NCBI GenBank assembly: GCA_900770445.1
Contig: CAAGKO010000089.1
Span: 62,001-126,000, forward strand
DNA length: 64,000 bases
Direction: 5' to 3'
DNA from: an uncultured Oribacterium sp.
Lineage (GTDB): Bacteria; Bacillota; Clostridia; Lachnospirales; Lachnospiraceae
The notes beneath the pieces were generated by a model. It saw only the letters and a list, made by a program, of their open reading frames with translations, did no database searches and was not told where the DNA came from. Position numbers and translations under genes: made by a program. This document shows positions 55,088 to 63,750 of the stretch, piece by piece. Positions within the stretch are counted from its first letter, which is position 1, and each line of letters starts with the position of its first letter.

Positions 55088-55108
55088 ACTATTCATTACA
55101 AGAATAGT
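55088..55108. promoter_or_regulatory. LysR-type operator candidate near the hydratase gene
   Basis: ACTATTC, seven bases, GAATAGT is a perfect 7-base inverted repeat, 44 bases upstream of the hydratase start. Its length and spacing fit LysR-type binding sites. Confidence 0.45.
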
Positions 55109-55243
55109 GCAAACTGTCTGATTTTTGTGCAATCTGCTCAAATTCTGGCGCTGTTTGTCTGGAGAAATCTGTCTGATTTGTAGGAAATGTGAATTTCTTT
55201 CTGAGAAAACAATTCTGGTTTCAATTTTTGAAATTTTCATTCC

Positions 55244-55255
55244 CAATAGCTATTG
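55244..55255. promoter_or_regulatory. LysR-type operator candidate upstream of the prpF-like gene
   Basis: CAATAGCTATTG is a perfect 12-base palindrome centred about 61 bases before the predicted start of transcription of the isomerase gene, the position usual for LysR recognition sites. Confidence 0.45.
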
Positions 55256-55275
55256 TTTTGATGGAAAACATGATT

Positions 55276-55304
55276 TTTACAAATAGTTTCTTGCGCGCTA
55301 TAGT
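55276..55304 (+). promoter_or_regulatory. SigA promoter of the isomerase-carrier operon
   Basis: TTTACA (55276-55281), a 17-base spacer and TATAGT (55299-55304). Transcription would start near 55311, about 42 bases before the start codon. Confidence 0.65.
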
Positions 55305-55352
55305 GATCTCAAGCAAAAACGAAACAGAAACATAACAAAGGAGGCCATTACA

Positions 55353-56492
55353 ATGAACAACGTGAAACGCACCCTTCCCGTCTCCATTCTTCGGGGCGGC
55401 ACCAGCAAGGGCGTATACATTATGGAAAAGGATCTTCCCAAGGACCAGGCCCTCTGGGAGCCGCTGCTGCTGAAGCTGATGGGTAGCCCGGACAAGAAAC
55501 AGATCAACGGTCTGGGCGGCGCACAGTCTGTCACCAGCAAGGTAGCCATCATTAAAAAGTCCGATCGTCTCGACGCGGATGTGGATTACACCTTCGCCCA
55601 GGTCAGCGTGGACAAGCCCCTGGTGAGCTACAAAGGTAACTGCGGAAACATTTCCTCTGGCGTCGGTCCCTTCGCCATTGAGAAGGGGCTGATCGAGGCA
55701 AAGGAGGGGATCACCTCCGTTCGCATCTACAATACCAATACGGAAAAGATCATCGTTGCCGACGTCCAGACCCAAAACGGTCAAGTAGTCTACGACGGCG
55801 ACTTCGCCATCGCCGGTGCTCCCGGAACCGCCAGCCCTATCAAGCTGAAATTTCTGGAGCCTGCAGGCACCCTTGGCCACGGGCTGCTGCCCACCGGAAA
55901 TGCTGTTGACATTCTGGCGGTTCCAGGTTATGGAAAAGTAGAAGTATCCATCGTGGATGCCGCCAATCCGCTGGTGTTCGTCAAGGCAAAGGATTTGGGA
56001 CTCACCGGCCGGGAAAATCCTGAGGAACTGAATGCCAACGCCGAAAAGCTGGATCTACTGGAAGCCGTCCGTGGCTTGGCTGCAGTGAAGCTTGGCTTGA
56101 TTGAGGATTACGCCCGCTCTGCCTGGGAAACACCGGGCATTCCGAAGATGACCTTTGTTGGCGAAGCGGAGGATTATGTCACTGCCGAGGGCGTTTGCAT
56201 CGAAAAAAGCGCTGTTGACCTGCTCTCCCGGATGATGTCCATGCAGAAGGCTCACCCAAGCTATGCCATGACCGGCGCCATGTGCACCGCCGCCGCGGCA
56301 GTTGTTCCCGGCAGCGTGGTCAATCAGGTGCTGGCGCACGACACCGACACCCAGTTTATTCGCATCGGACACCCGAGCGGCATTCTGGAATGCGGTGTGG
56401 ACTTTGAAGAAAACGGCGTTTGCCCCGTGATTATTGACACCTTCGGTTTCCGTACCGCGAACCTGCTGCTGGACGGAACTGCCTACATCTAA
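55353..56492 (+). CDS. PrpF-family isomerase (YbhH-like)
   Basis: A 379-residue protein of the PrpF/diaminopimelate-epimerase fold, whose members shift double bonds in tricarboxylates (methylaconitate, aconitate, oxalomesaconate). The N-terminal LPVSILRGGTSKGVYIM, GNCGNISSGVGPFAIE with the catalytic Cys, and IGHPSGILECGVD are visible; PrpF and its homologues share these. AAAGGAGG precedes the ATG. It is divergent from the hydratase and followed 19 bases later by a carrier gene, so uptake, isomerisation and hydration of one substrate are implied. Confidence 0.9.
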   Translation: MNNVKRTLPVSILRGGTSKGVYIMEKDLPKDQALWEPLLLKLMGSPDKKQINGLGGAQSVTSKVAIIKKSDRLDADVDYTFAQVSVDKPLVSYKGNCGNISSGVGPFAIEKGLIEAKEGITSVRIYNTNTEKIIVADVQTQNGQVVYDGDFAIAGAPGTASPIKLKFLEPAGTLGHGLLPTGNAVDILAVPGYGKVEVSIVDAANPLVFVKAKDLGLTGRENPEELNANAEKLDLLEAVRGLAAVKLGLIEDYARSAWETPGIPKMTFVGEAEDYVTAEGVCIEKSAVDLLSRMMSMQKAHPSYAMTGAMCTAAAAVVPGSVVNQVLAHDTDTQFIRIGHPSGILECGVDFEENGVCPVIIDTFGFRTANLLLDGTAYI

Positions 56493-56511
56493 TCTACAAG
56501 GAGAAGAAAAG

Positions 56512-57777
56512 ATGGATTTTTCTGTTATCAGTCTCATTGTTCTGGTGGTCGTGGTCGCCATCGGCTTCATTAAAAAGGTTAACCTGGGCTTCTTGTCCTT
56601 GGGCGTTGCCTTCATTCTGGGTACCTGCGGCGGCATGAGCGCCAAGGAAATCGCCAACGGCTTCAGCGCGTCCATGTTCGTCACGCTGGTAGGCGTTACC
56701 TTCCTCTTCGGCATGGCCTCCGCTAACGGCACTCTGGAGCTGTTCTCCAAAAAGGTCGTGGCGCTCGTGGGCAAGAACACCGTCCTGATTCCTGTTCTGA
56801 TGTTTTTCCTGTCCGCTTTTATCTCCGCCATCGGTCCTGGTCACATTGCCGCCGGCATCCTGATGACCACCTTCGCCATGTACCTAGCCTTTGAAATGGA
56901 CATTAACCCTATTGCAACTGCCCTGTTCGCTAAGCTGGGGGCCAACGCGGGCTGTGCTTCTCCCCTGTCTCTCACCGGCGTGCTGGCAAAAAGCCTGGGC
57001 GAGCCTCTGGGCTACACCGGCTTTGGCCTGCACCTGTTCCTGACCACTCTGATCTCGGGCTTTATCTTCACTCTGATTCTGTACGTCGGTTTCAAGAGCT
57101 ACAAGGTCAAGGCGGACAATCCCCTGAAGCTGTCCGAGATTCCTAAGTTCAACAAAGAGCAGCTTTGCACCATCGCAGCCATCGTCGTCATGGTCATCTG
57201 CTGCATCGGCTTCCAGCTGGACACCGGTCTGTTCGCCTTCGTCGCCGCCTCCGTGCTGATTCTGCTGGGCTGCGCCGATGAAAAGAAGGCCATCAAGAGC
57301 ATCCCTTGGGGCACGCTGGTGTTCATCTGTGGCGTGGGCGCGCTCATTAACGTCATCAAGAAGCTGGGCGGCATTGATCTGATCTCCAACTTCCTGACCG
57401 GCCTTATGACCGAAGGCACCGCCACGCCTATCCTCGCGGCTACCTCGGGCATCCTCAGCTGGGTCAGCTCCACCACTGGCGTGGTTATGCCTGCGCTGTT
57501 CCCTATTGCTGCCGATGTGGCTACCAAGTTCTCCGGTTCCGTCAACTTTGTGGAGCTGATCTCCGCCATCGTCGCCACCTCCTTCGCCGCCGCCATCAGC
57601 CCGCTGTCCACCGGTGGTGCCATCATCATGTCGTCGTACTCCGCTGCTCGGGAGACCTCCAACGAGGAGATGAACAGGATGTTCAAGCAACTGTTCCTGC
57701 TGAGCGTCGCCAACGTGGCGGTGAACGTGCTGCTGAGCGCACTGGGCGTGTTCAACCTGTTCGGACTGTTCTATTAA
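56512..57777 (+). CDS. MatC/SLC13-like tri- or dicarboxylate carrier
   Basis: A 421-residue carrier with about 12 helices in two repeats. FLSAFISAIGPGHIAAGIL, NAGCASPLSLTG and SSTTGVVMPALFPIA with AAISPLSTGGAI resemble the substrate hairpins of MatC/ion-transporter-superfamily anion carriers. The ATG at 56512 has AAGGAG upstream, 19 bases after the isomerase stop. Eleven of its 12 prolines use CCT or CCC rather than CCG, unlike rfbC (8 of 9 CCG), which supports recent acquisition of the module. Confidence 0.87.
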   Translation: MDFSVISLIVLVVVVAIGFIKKVNLGFLSLGVAFILGTCGGMSAKEIANGFSASMFVTLVGVTFLFGMASANGTLELFSKKVVALVGKNTVLIPVLMFFLSAFISAIGPGHIAAGILMTTFAMYLAFEMDINPIATALFAKLGANAGCASPLSLTGVLAKSLGEPLGYTGFGLHLFLTTLISGFIFTLILYVGFKSYKVKADNPLKLSEIPKFNKEQLCTIAAIVVMVICCIGFQLDTGLFAFVAASVLILLGCADEKKAIKSIPWGTLVFICGVGALINVIKKLGGIDLISNFLTGLMTEGTATPILAATSGILSWVSSTTGVVMPALFPIAADVATKFSGSVNFVELISAIVATSFAAAISPLSTGGAIIMSSYSAARETSNEEMNRMFKQLFLLSVANVAVNVLLSALGVFNLFGLFY

Positions 57778-57794
57778 GCATCCATATACGAAAC

Positions 57795-57825
57795 AAAACG
57801 CACCGCCGATCAGGCGGTGCGTTTT
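57795..57825. terminator. Bidirectional terminator of the carrier and LysR genes
   Basis: AAAACGCACCGCC and GGCGGTGCGTTTT form a perfect 13-base stem around a 5-base loop between two converging genes. Confidence 0.9.
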
Positions 57826-57829
57826 ACGA

Positions 57830-58738
57830 TTATGTAAAGTTCTTAACGATGGTGATGTACTCCCGGGCATGGTAAGGCAGGTAGCTGTTTTTTCGAAACG
57901 CCGCTACGAAATCCACCGTGGTGCAGGGGTCGCCCACGGAAAAGCAGACCACAGGATCGGACTGGGTGATGTGACGCAGGTGGGCCTCCGTAACAAAGAA
58001 GCAGCCGTAGCCCTTTCCCGCCAGCTGTACAGCCGCTGGGATATTGCTGGTCTCCAGCTTCACATTTGGGGTGAAATTGGACTTGCGGCACAGCTGGTCC
58101 ACCGTTTCTCGGGTGCGCTGACCGGGAATCTGCATGATGAAAGGCTCATCCTTTAATTGCTGCAAATCCATCCACGGGTATTTGCAGCCCTCCCGTACAC
58201 ATCCGCTGTGGGCAAGGGGGTGATTCGCCGCCATGACCACCAGAACTTCCTCATGCTTGATGACCTCGTAATCGATGTCCGGGCTTTTGATGGGCAGATT
58301 GAAAAATGCCAGATCGGTTTCACCATTCAGGAGCATCCCCTCCAGCTTACCAGAGTGCTCCTCCACCACGTCCAGACGGACGTTGGGGTACATCTGATTG
58401 AACACCGGCAGAGTGCAGGGCAGCATATACGCACCTCGCATGGTGGGAAAAGCGATTTTCAGGGAACCATGGTTGTTCTTGATGATATCGTTCATTTCCT
58501 GATCCAATTCCTTTTTCAGGTTCAGGATTTCTGTCGCCTTTGCCACATACCGCTCCCCTGCGTAGGTCAGCACGAATTTATGCCCCAGCTTGCGGAACAG
58601 CTTCTGCCCCATCTGGTGTTCCAGAGACTGCAAAAATTTCGTCAGTGTGGGCTGGGTGATATACAGCGCGTCGGCTGCTTTTGTGATGTTCTGATATTTG
58701 GCGATGGCAAGAACATAAGATAAGTCCCGGAAATCCAC
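57830..58738 (-). CDS. LysR-family regulator (YbhD-like position)
   Basis: A 302-residue LysR-type regulator. The N-terminal winged helix FRDLSYVLAIAKYQNITKAA and LYITQPTLTKFLQSLE is typical, and the remainder is an effector-binding domain (LKIAFPTMRGAYMLP, GETDLAFFNLPI, ANHPLAHSG). It is convergent with the carrier gene and completes the four-gene module. The two palindromes at 55088 and 55244 are its likely targets. The effector is probably the imported acid; this is inferred from context. Confidence 0.92.
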   Translation of the reverse strand: MDFRDLSYVLAIAKYQNITKAADALYITQPTLTKFLQSLEHQMGQKLFRKLGHKFVLTYAGERYVAKATEILNLKKELDQEMNDIIKNNHGSLKIAFPTMRGAYMLPCTLPVFNQMYPNVRLDVVEEHSGKLEGMLLNGETDLAFFNLPIKSPDIDYEVIKHEEVLVVMAANHPLAHSGCVREGCKYPWMDLQQLKDEPFIMQIPGQRTRETVDQLCRKSNFTPNVKLETSNIPAAVQLAGKGYGCFFVTEAHLRHITQSDPVVCFSVGDPCTTVDFVAAFRKNSYLPYHAREYITIVKNFT

Positions 58739-58888
58739 AAAAATCGCTCCTTTTCTTTTTTCTCAGTATAGCATGGGATATTTGCACCGTCGATGGTTTC
58801 AAAAAGAAAACTAGTCAAGGTTTTGCTGTTGCTTCATTATATGAAAAAGAGGCTGCCCCTCCGGGCCCCCCTGCTCGAACGGTAACTC

Positions 58889-59953
58889 TTAATGCATGTT
58901 TTTCCAGCGTGCGCCGACGCGATCGAGGGCCCATCCGGCGAGGACGGAGACGGCGAGGGGCACGAGGGTGTAGAGTATCCAGTAGTGCTCGGACAGTGGC
59001 GACGGGTAGCCGCTCAGGTCCATCGCCGGGTTTCGGAAGTACAGCTTTCGGAGAAACATGTCGAGCATCTTGAAGACGAAGATGTGAAAGGCCATGACGT
59101 CGAAGCTGTGGCGACCGATATAGGCGAGGGTTTCGCCGATTTTTGGTGGCAGCTTCTCGATCAGCAGCGTCAGCATCAGGGTGAAGACGGTGCCGATGGC
59201 AGTGCCGACGAAGAACCAGGCACCGTGCACGCTGCGGGCAGAGAGGTCGAACCAGATGCCGTTTTTTACGAAGAGCTTCAGTGCGATGAAACTCACGACG
59301 AGCAGTCCGAGGGCGAGCGGTTCGCGAATCTTCGTCGCGAAGTCACCGGCATACTTCCGGAGGAAGTAGCCCTCGGCGAAGAGTGGCAATACGAAGAACG
59401 AGAGCTCGAAGCCATAGAACAGGCGGATGCCCTGCCCGATGAAGTAGTAGCCGATGCCCATGCCGAGAAGTGCACAGAGTACGATGATGGCATCCTTCAT
59501 GCGTCCGAAGCAGCGCGCCAGCCACACCACGCCGCCGAAGAGCGCCGCGCCGAGGATCCACACCGGGACGAACCACATCGGTCCGGCGAGCAGCTCCGGG
59601 GACTGGAAGATCATCCCGTGGAAAAGTGAGGTCAGCATCTGTGGAAGTGCATAGTGCACGTCCGTCCCCGGGGCCATCAGGCCGTGCTTCACCATGTAGT
59701 TATGCGTGAGTGCGAGAAAAATGCTGTAGACCGTATAGCGTGGCCAAGCACCCTCGATGCGCTTCTGCAGGAAGGTGAAGGGCTGGTCGCCATACTTCAT
59801 CTCGTTATACAGGAAGCCGGTCACAAAGAAGAACAGCTCGAGATGGAAGAGGTACACGAAGGCACCGCCATGTCCGGTATGACCGAAGACGATCATGATG
59901 ATGGCGAGGCCTTTAAATATATCCCAGTAGAGGCTTCGGCCGGTGGTCTTCAT
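58889..59953 (-). CDS. Acyltransferase family 3 membrane protein
   Basis: A 354-residue membrane acyltransferase with about ten helices, beginning RSLYWDIFKGLAIIMIVFGHTGHGG with the conserved His and continuing LFHLELFFFVTGFLYNE. It probably modifies a polysaccharide made by the upstream genes. The ATG at 59953 has GGAGGAG upstream and overlaps the DUF2304 stop (ATGA), so the two are coupled. It is the last gene of the cluster before the LysR module. No clear terminator follows beyond a short GC-rich run ending in TTTTT. Confidence 0.9.
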   Translation of the reverse strand: MKTTGRSLYWDIFKGLAIIMIVFGHTGHGGAFVYLFHLELFFFVTGFLYNEMKYGDQPFTFLQKRIEGAWPRYTVYSIFLALTHNYMVKHGLMAPGTDVHYALPQMLTSLFHGMIFQSPELLAGPMWFVPVWILGAALFGGVVWLARCFGRMKDAIIVLCALLGMGIGYYFIGQGIRLFYGFELSFFVLPLFAEGYFLRKYAGDFATKIREPLALGLLVVSFIALKLFVKNGIWFDLSARSVHGAWFFVGTAIGTVFTLMLTLLIEKLPPKIGETLAYIGRHSFDVMAFHIFVFKMLDMFLRKLYFRNPAMDLSGYPSPLSEHYWILYTLVPLAVSVLAGWALDRVGARWKNMH

Positions 59954-60405
59954 GCGTTTATCTCCTCCATACACTTTTCTGCATGTCTGCTCGATGAGGA
60001 CGATGCATCCTGAGCTCGCGTTGAGCTGCCACATCCGCACCCGGCTTCCGGCGCTTTCGTCAACGCATCCCGCGCATCCTTATCGCGGAGGGCGAGCTCC
60101 TGCACGAGCTTCCGGATCTTATCCTCCAGGGTGCTGATCCGCATGCTCATCGAGAACATCCGCATGAGCAGGATGAAGATCATGAAGAGGAAGAGGAAGT
60201 TCGCCGTGGAGTAGATGCCGAGCAGGCGTGCCAGGGTATCCGGCACGATCGGGAACAGGGCGAAGACGACGAACATCATCGCGAGGAGGATCCAGAAAAT
60301 GGAGTCCTCGATCGTAAGCTTCGCCTTCTGTATTCGTTTGAGAACCGTCGCGAGTGTGCCGATCGATACTACGACCAGCACCACGCGGAACAGGGGTGTC
60401 ATCAT
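59950..60405 (-). CDS. DUF2304 membrane protein
   Basis: A 151-residue protein with three N-terminal helices (VVLVVVSIGTLATVL, SIFWILLAMMFVVFALFPIV, FLFLFMIFILLMRMF), then a short coiled-coil-like segment ISTLEDKIRKLVQELAL and a Ser/Cys/Gly-rich tail. This is the DUF2304 pattern. Members usually sit beside GT2 glycosyltransferases in polysaccharide clusters and may be their membrane partners, as here. It overlaps the following acyltransferase gene by four bases. Confidence 0.85.
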   Translation of the reverse strand: MMTPLFRVVLVVVSIGTLATVLKRIQKAKLTIEDSIFWILLAMMFVVFALFPIVPDTLARLLGIYSTANFLFLFMIFILLMRMFSMSMRISTLEDKIRKLVQELALRDKDARDALTKAPEAGCGCGSSTRAQDASSSSSRHAEKCMEEINA

Positions 60406-60469
60406 CGTTTTTTCCTTTCATTATCCGAAGCGCGCTCAGTGCACGAAGGCACGGCGCAATCCGATTCCA

Positions 60470-61609
60470 TTATCGTCTGTTCTTCCGGCAGGCACTGCCA
60501 TCTTCATGCAACTCGATGCTTCCGTCTGTATGCGCCCAGTAGCGCGGATTCATGGTGCAGCGGAGCACCATCCGGCGGGACAGCTTCCGGTAGTTCCGGC
60601 CCATGCGGAAGCCGAGGTACTTGCAGCCCGACTTCCAGACGAGATTCGGTACCGTGAGGAGGCGGCCATGACGGATGAGGTCCTTTGCATTGCCGAGCAC
60701 CAGCTTCACGCCCTCGCCTTCCGAACGGAGACCGCCGAAGATCTCCGGATGATCCGCCTGCGACACGCCGAGGTCGAAGTTCCGGTGGAACTGCTGGCAG
60801 CCGCTGTAGTGATGCGCGTGGTAAACCTCCGCCGAAGCCTCGTATGCACTCGCATAGCCCGCCTGCAGGAGCTTTCCGCAGTAAATCATGTCCTCGTTAA
60901 AAATCGTATGCTCGATGAAGCCACCGAGCCGATCGAAGATGTCGCGGCGGTACATGCAGCAGACGTTGGACTCGAAGTAGGTCTTGATGCCGAGCCGCGC
61001 GATGTCCTGCTGCGTCTTCACGAAGGACTGCGCCGGGTAGTTGAACTGCCGCGCATACTGCTCATCATAGGAGCTCTCCTGCGTCGCGAGCTGCCGGCCA
61101 TAGACGGCACCGATTGGGCCGCGGGTCACCTTCCTTCGGCCAATGTCTCCATCGGCATGTCCGTCCGCAGTGTCTGTTTCGCCGGAAGTCACCGTGTTCT
61201 CTGCGCGACCTTCGCTGTTCTTCTCCAGTATCGCTGCCACTGCGTGGTCTGCAGGTACAGGCACCGGTGCCGCATCCTTATACGGATCCGTCTCGAAGAC
61301 ATACACCAGCTTTTCGACAAGGGTCGTATCCTTCGGCACCGCGTCCTCGGTCATCAGCAGGAAAAGCTCGGCATCTGACTTCGACACGCCGAGGTTCCGG
61401 CTCGCGCCGTGGTCGAACTCTTCCTTTCGGATATGCGTCACCGAGATGCGTGTATCCTCTGGAATCAGCGTCGGATCGAGAAGCGATTTCTCTGTATTGA
61501 TGATGATGATTTTTTGGATCGGGTAGCTCTGCCGGAGAAGCAGCTCCAGCAGCTTCCGAAGCTTCTGATCCGGCTTATAGCTCGGGATGATGACATCCAC
61601 ACTGTACAT
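60470..61609 (-). CDS. GT2 glycosyltransferase, rhamnosyltransferase-like, with insertion
   Basis: A 379-residue cytosolic GT2 enzyme. VDVIIPSYKPDQKLRKLLELL opens the fold; FDHGASRNLGV and LLMTEDAVPKD (the metal-binding site in this subfamily) follow; VCCMYRRDIFDRLGGF and FNEDMIY mark the acceptor half. These resemble rhamnosyltransferases. A Gly/Asp/Thr-rich insertion at about residues 119-172 separates the donor and acceptor halves. Acceptor and sugar are unknown; rfbC at the other end of the window shows that dTDP-rhamnose is made. Confidence 0.88.
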   Translation of the reverse strand: MYSVDVIIPSYKPDQKLRKLLELLLRQSYPIQKIIIINTEKSLLDPTLIPEDTRISVTHIRKEEFDHGASRNLGVSKSDAELFLLMTEDAVPKDTTLVEKLVYVFETDPYKDAAPVPVPADHAVAAILEKNSEGRAENTVTSGETDTADGHADGDIGRRKVTRGPIGAVYGRQLATQESSYDEQYARQFNYPAQSFVKTQQDIARLGIKTYFESNVCCMYRRDIFDRLGGFIEHTIFNEDMIYCGKLLQAGYASAYEASAEVYHAHHYSGCQQFHRNFDLGVSQADHPEIFGGLRSEGEGVKLVLGNAKDLIRHGRLLTVPNLVWKSGCKYLGFRMGRNYRKLSRRMVLRCTMNPRYWAHTDGSIELHEDGSACRKNRR

Positions 61610-61626
61610 GTCTTTTCCTCATTTCA

Positions 61627-62901
61627 TTAAATATTTTTTATCTTCCGAAGCGTGCCGAAAACGAAGACGCTGAACAGCACCAGCAGCACGCCCATCAGCA
61701 GTACATAGCTGAGGGCACCGCCGAGCATGCCCCGGGCCGCCACCATGCGGTCGGCGCTCACGAAGGCGAGTACCGTCGTGAGGAGATAGCACAGGAAGAT
61801 CCGGCGCTGCTCGCGCACGGTCACGAGAATATAGTACATCACATTGGCCATCGCATAAAGTGCGCCGCCGAGAATGATCAGCAGGAAGGACGGAAAGGCC
61901 GGCACGAGACGACCGGTCGCACTCGCTCCGAGGATGAGCTCGAAGATGCCGAGGCCCCAGCGACCGAGAAGCAGGGTCGCTCCGAGGATGCCGAGGCTGA
62001 GAAACATGACCGCCTGCACCATAACCCGGACGGAGGCACGGAAGCCCTCCGTAGCCTGTGCTGTAAACTGATCTGCCAGACGTGTAAGCATTGGCCGAAT
62101 CAGAAAGTTCGCCAGGAGATAGATGAAGGAGGTCGGCATGAACAGGATGTTGAAAAAGCCGGAATCCGCGTTCGACATCTGACGATCGATCGCGTACTTC
62201 GACGCGGAGAAGATGTAGAAGTCGAGGAACACACCGAAGAAGAGGAGGCTCGTACTGCGGAGAAGCGTTCCGGCATGCGCCCAGGAGAACCGGGTATCGA
62301 GCTGTCCTTTCGGGCAGGCACGCAGTACGCGGACCGCGAAGGCCCAGGTGCCGAAGATCTGCATGAGGTCAGCGAGCAGTACACTCTGCAGCAGGCTGCC
62401 ACTCAGGACGAGGCTGCCGAGCAGGGTCACGACCGAGAGGGTCGTACGGAAGGCGAGCGACTGGCCGCTGCGGTACAGCAGGTTCTGGCGTTGCAGCTCC
62501 GATTCATAGACATCGGCATAGCCGTCGATGATCTTATACAGGGCGAGCAGCAGGAGGATGAGTGCCTTGTGCAGGCTGTACTGTCCCGTGCCGAGCTGGA
62601 CGCCGAGAAAGAGGAGACTTCCGAGGACCGCGAGCAGTGAGGTCAGGCGGCGGGTGCCGAGGTAATCACCGAAACTGTATTCCGGTGTCCGGTCCGTGAT
62701 ATGAAACGGGCGGATGCCGAAGTAGGCGACGATAAACATCTGCTGCCCCAGGGTGGAGAAGCCGAAACCAAAAATACCGCCCTCGTCGTCTCCGACGATA
62801 CGGATGACGGCAAAGGCGAGCACGATGGAGGCCAGTGCGTAGAGAAGACTGCCGACGGCGTTCCACAGAAAATCCTTTTTCTGATTATTTTCTTTATTCA
62901 T
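61627..62901 (-). CDS. Wzx-type polysaccharide flippase
   Basis: A 424-residue membrane protein with about 12 helices of the MOP/polysaccharide-transport superfamily. It begins KKDFLWNAVGSLLYALASIVLAFAVIRIVG, the usual start of Wzx/O-antigen flippases, and contains the IFGFGFSTLGQQMF segment. It would flip lipid-linked glycan units across the membrane. It starts four bases inside the end of the upstream GT2 gene (ATGA) and is followed by another GT2. A Wzy polymerase is not visible in the window. Confidence 0.88.
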   Translation of the reverse strand: MNKENNQKKDFLWNAVGSLLYALASIVLAFAVIRIVGDDEGGIFGFGFSTLGQQMFIVAYFGIRPFHITDRTPEYSFGDYLGTRRLTSLLAVLGSLLFLGVQLGTGQYSLHKALILLLLALYKIIDGYADVYESELQRQNLLYRSGQSLAFRTTLSVVTLLGSLVLSGSLLQSVLLADLMQIFGTWAFAVRVLRACPKGQLDTRFSWAHAGTLLRSTSLLFFGVFLDFYIFSASKYAIDRQMSNADSGFFNILFMPTSFIYLLANFLIRPMLTRLADQFTAQATEGFRASVRVMVQAVMFLSLGILGATLLLGRWGLGIFELILGASATGRLVPAFPSFLLIILGGALYAMANVMYYILVTVREQRRIFLCYLLTTVLAFVSADRMVAARGMLGGALSYVLLMGVLLVLFSVFVFGTLRKIKNI

Positions 62902-63656
62902 ACATCTCTTTTCGTTACGTCGTTTACGTCTGCAGGACCAGCTTCCTTTTCCGGCTGTGCGATGCCGGCTTCGTGTCGTGCGCCCTGCACCAGCAGGATC
63001 GACACCAGCATGCGCGCCATGTAGCGGGCTGCGGTGAGCGGACGCAGGTAGGATTCACCGGACAGACGATCGTTGATCTGGATCGGAGCCTCCGTGATGC
63101 GCGCACCGTTTTTCATGAGATAGGAAATGGTATCCGGCTCCGGGCCGTAGTTCATGCGGTAGGCGAAGCAGGAAATCATCCGGCGGCTGTACATCCGGAG
63201 TCCGCAGGTCGGGTCCGTCACATGGATGCCGGTCGTAAGCCGGATCGCGCCGGTGATCAGGCGGGAACCGATCTCCCGCATGCTGCCGCCCTTTTTCCGG
63301 TCGAGGAAGCGGGAGCCGAGGACGATATCGCAGTCCCCCTCCTGCATCTTCTCGTAGAGTGCGCGGATGTCCTCGGCGCGATGCTGACCATCCCCATCGA
63401 ACTGTACCGCATAGCGGTAGCCGCGGCGTGCCGCGTACTGCATTCCGGTCTGGAAGCAGCCTGCGAGGCCGAGGTTCGTCGGCAGTGCGACATAGTTATA
63501 GTGCTTCTCCTCGCAGAGTGCGATCGTGCCATCGGTCGAGCCATCCGATACGATCACATAATCCATCGGAAAGTCCTGCGACTCGATGTCCTCGATGACC
63601 TGCGGGAGGTTCCCGGCTTCGTTGTACGCCGGGATGATAAGTATTACATCATTCAT
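62898..63656 (-). CDS. GT2 glycosyltransferase, DPM1/GtrB-like
   Basis: A 252-residue enzyme starting VILIIPAYNEAGNLPQVIEDI, with SDGSTDGT, the FDGDGQH metal site and GSRFLDRKKGGSMREIGSRL. This is the polyprenyl-phosphate glycosyltransferase type (like dolichol-phosphate mannosyltransferase) without the C-terminal membrane helices. TDPTCGLRMYSR and EAPIQINDRLSGESY follow. A short charged tail is added. It likely starts glycan-lipid assembly and is coupled to the flippase gene. Confidence 0.9.
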   Translation of the reverse strand: MNDVILIIPAYNEAGNLPQVIEDIESQDFPMDYVIVSDGSTDGTIALCEEKHYNYVALPTNLGLAGCFQTGMQYAARRGYRYAVQFDGDGQHRAEDIRALYEKMQEGDCDIVLGSRFLDRKKGGSMREIGSRLITGAIRLTTGIHVTDPTCGLRMYSRRMISCFAYRMNYGPEPDTISYLMKNGARITEAPIQINDRLSGESYLRPLTAARYMARMLVSILLVQGARHEAGIAQPEKEAGPADVNDVTKRDV

Positions 63657-63750
63657 ACATTAAAACATTTCTGCCATCACTGGCAAGCCACGCCCTGACT
63701 GCGGGCGATGGATATAGATTAAGGATGCTACGGCAGCTGGCACGCAGATC

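Noticed and set aside
52596..58888. Insertion-site direct repeats flanking the hydratase module
   Set aside because: No convincing direct repeats, att-like core or integrase could be found at either edge, so acquisition rests on codon use alone.
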